In this document: positions 20,557 through 21,871 of the stretch, in pieces
Position numbering within the stretch: the first letter of the stretch is position 1
Layout: each line of letters begins with the position of its first letter
DNA from: Deltaproteobacteria bacterium
Lineage (GTDB): Bacteria > Desulfobacterota > GWC2-55-46
DNA length: 21,871 bases
NCBI GenBank assembly: GCA_021825035.1
Contig: JAKAIQ010000004.1
Location: 1 to 21,871 of the forward strand
Reading direction: 5' to 3'
The notes under the pieces: generated by a model
What the model was told of the DNA's origin: nothing
The model's database searches: none
The model's input: only the letters and a program-made list of their open reading frames with translations
Program-made: the position numbers and the translations under genes

Positions 20557-21561
20557 TCAGACGAGGTCGGAGAACTCGATTGCTTTCTCATCGACTATCT
20601 TTTTCAGCTTGTGGAGCGCCCTTACCTCGATCTGCCTGACCCTTTCACGGGTAATCCCGAACCGTCCGCCTATCTCTTCCAGCGTCCGCGGCTCCTCGTC
20701 CCCGAGCCCGAACCTCTCGACTATTATCTCGCGCTCGTTCGGATCAAGGGTTTCGAGCCACCTGTCTATCCTTTTTACCCTCCTGGCCTCCTCAATGAGG
20801 TCCATGGGCGGCGGGATGGCGGAGTCCTCGATCTTGTCGAGAAGCGACTGCTCGCCCTCGTCAGTGGTAATGGTGGATTCGAGCGAGTAGCTCTTCGTGC
20901 TTATGGTGGAAAGTTTTTTTACGTACCTTCCGGAAAGCCCGGTCTTTCCGGCAAGCTCGCTTATGCTCGGTTCGCGGTTGAGCTTTGAAGCCAACTCCCT
21001 CGACGCCTTCGTGACCCTCGCCATGTCGGAAGTGACATGTATCGGCAGGCGCACGGTGTTGGCCTGGTTGGCTATGGCCCTGTCGATGGCCTGCCTTATC
21101 CAGTATGTGGCGTAAGTGGAGAACCTGAACCCCTTTGCCGCCTTGAACCGCTCGACAGCCTTTATGAGGCCGATATTCCCCTCCTCTATGAGATCCTGCA
21201 AGGGGAGGCCTCTATTTATATAGTGCTTGGCCAGGTTGACGACGAGACGCAGATTCGCCTCTATCATCCTCTTGCGGGCGTCGCCGTCGCCGGCTGCTAT
21301 CTTTCCGGCAAGCTCCTTCTCTTCCCTGGCGGTGAGGAGCTTGTATTTCTTGATGCCCTGGAAGTAGGCGTATATGGAATCGCTCTTTATGCCTCCTTCG
21401 CCCTTTTCGCGGTCATCCTCTCCCTCGATGTTCGCATCGCCACGTCCTTCGCCGTCTTTTGCGGCCAAAGCCGAAAGGGGGCCGCTAACGGCCCCCGCGA
21501 AGACCGGCAAACCGGACGTCATCAAATTCGTATTTTCTCCGGCAACGCCTGTCTTGAACAT
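20557..21561 (-). CDS. RNA polymerase sigma factor, sigma70 family (RpoS/group 2-like)
   Basis: Promoter-recognition subunit of RNA polymerase. The 334-residue protein has an acidic, low-complexity N-terminus of about 58 residues and no region 1.1. Region 1.2 follows (SIYAYFQGIKKYKLLTAREE). Region 2 reads EANLRLVVNLAKHYINRGL, LQDLIEEGNIGLIKAVERF and FRFSTYATYWIRQAIDRAI. Region 3 is RLPIHVTSDMARVTKASREL. Region 4 is ERFGLGDEEPRTLEEIGGRF then ITRERVRQIEVRALHKLKK. Length and the lack of region 1.1 favour an RpoS-like alternative factor rather than the housekeeping RpoD. The ATG at 21561 has a good GGGAGG 4 bases upstream. The precise group cannot be settled without a tree. Confidence 0.9.
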   Translation of the reverse strand: MFKTGVAGENTNLMTSGLPVFAGAVSGPLSALAAKDGEGRGDANIEGEDDREKGEGGIKSDSIYAYFQGIKKYKLLTAREEKELAGKIAAGDGDARKRMIEANLRLVVNLAKHYINRGLPLQDLIEEGNIGLIKAVERFKAAKGFRFSTYATYWIRQAIDRAIANQANTVRLPIHVTSDMARVTKASRELASKLNREPSISELAGKTGLSGRYVKKLSTISTKSYSLESTITTDEGEQSLLDKIEDSAIPPPMDLIEEARRVKRIDRWLETLDPNEREIIVERFGLGDEEPRTLEEIGGRFGITRERVRQIEVRALHKLKKIVDEKAIEFSDLV

Positions 21562-21621
21562 ATCGCCTCCCTAAAAGTCAGGGGAAACCCTTACAACAGG
21601 GTCGCGGCCCAACGATTATGC

Positions 21622-21871
21622 TCATTTAAAATGTTCGGACGCGTATTCTTCGAGCCCGATCTGGTCAGGCTTCATTCCGGCCTCGCCCTTCTTCCAGTTG
21701 GCCGGACAGACCTCCCCGTGATTCTCGTTGAACTGTATCGCGTCGATGACCCTGAGCACCTCCTCGACGTTCCTTCCGAGGGGAAGGTCGTTAATTGTAA
21801 TGTGCCGCAGCCTTCCCTCCCTGTCGATTATGAAAAGCCCTCTCAGCGCAATCCCGGGCCTCTCCACAGAT
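21622..21871 (-). CDS. 2-Cys peroxiredoxin (AhpC/TSA family), 5' end missing
   Basis: C-terminal 82 residues of a thiol peroxidase that reduces hydrogen peroxide and alkyl hydroperoxides. The visible part reads ALRGLFIIDREGRLRHITIN, NDLPLGRNVEEVLRVIDAIQ and then HGEVCPANWKKGEAGMKP. The Cys in the GEVCPANW motif is the resolving cysteine of typical 2-Cys enzymes. The peroxidatic cysteine and the start lie beyond base 21871. The frame ends 60 bases upstream of the sigma-factor start on the same strand. The family call is firm. Confidence 0.92.
   Translation of the reverse strand, partial: SVERPGIALRGLFIIDREGRLRHITINDLPLGRNVEEVLRVIDAIQFNENHGEVCPANWKKGEAGMKPDQIGLEEYASEHFK

Noticed and set aside
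1..21871. CRISPR array, tRNA, rRNA, phage or insertion-sequence genes
   Set aside because: No regularly spaced repeats, no cloverleaf or rRNA stretches, and no transposase or integrase motifs were found on either strand.

Overview
The window comes from a bacterial chromosome of moderately high GC. Nearly every gene reads on the minus strand. The corrin genes are those of the oxygen-independent (cobalt-early) pathway: cbiX, cbiD, cbiG, a cbiET fusion and CbiM/Q/O cobalt uptake, with no aerobic cobG/cobN. Together with an RpoS/RpoD-type sigma factor, ModE-controlled molybdate uptake and a 2-Cys peroxiredoxin, this points to an anaerobic or microaerophilic Gram-negative of the Deltaproteobacteria/Nitrospirota kind. 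That placement is inference; no rRNA gene is present.

Layout, left to right. (1) 1-581: 5' part of a cation diffusion facilitator. (2) 646-3492: modC, modB and modA, read leftward. A 336-base gap between modB and modA holds a hairpin and a dispersed repeat. The modA leader (3493-3675) has a -10 box, a good match to the ModE operator and a row of hairpins. (3) 3734-5267: a one-domain ModE-type regulator and a PAS-PAS-HisKA protein with no ATPase domain, each with its own sigma70-like promoter. (4) 5383-17950: a probable 12.5-kb cobalamin operon read leftward. It starts with a cobalamin riboswitch and an intrinsic terminator, then cbiX-cbiC fusion, cbiM, cbiQ, cbiO, a cbtB-like gene, a small four-helix membrane protein, cbiD, cbiET, cbiL, cbiF, a ~310-base repeat-rich gap, a creatininase-family gene, cbiG, cbiH and deoB. 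Many junctions overlap or are separated by 0-2 bases. (5) 17989-19648: a diadenylate cyclase-domain protein overlapping a TrmJ-type RNA methyltransferase. (6) 19875-20441: cobO on the plus strand with its own extended -10 promoter. (7) 20557-21871: an RpoS/RpoD-like sigma factor and the 3' part of a peroxiredoxin, both on minus.

How they work together. CbiM/Q/O, perhaps helped by the CbtB-like protein and the four-helix protein, import cobalt. CbiX inserts it into sirohydrochlorin. CbiL, H, F, G, D, E/T and C then carry the ring towards cobyrinic acid, and CobO later adenosylates the corrinoid. CbiJ, CbiA, CbiB, CbiP and the nucleotide-loop genes are not in this window. The riboswitch should shut the operon down when cobalamin is plentiful; cobO lies outside that control.

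I see no clear-cut new defence or mobile system. The most unusual points are the composite cobalt-uptake block (CbiMQO + CbtB-like + unknown 4-TM protein), the creatininase homologue and deoB built into the corrin operon, the ATPase-less kinase beside modE, the structured modA leader, a 20-bp tandem duplication of the cbiET start site, and two families of dispersed intergenic repeats, one with a paired change in its hairpin stem.
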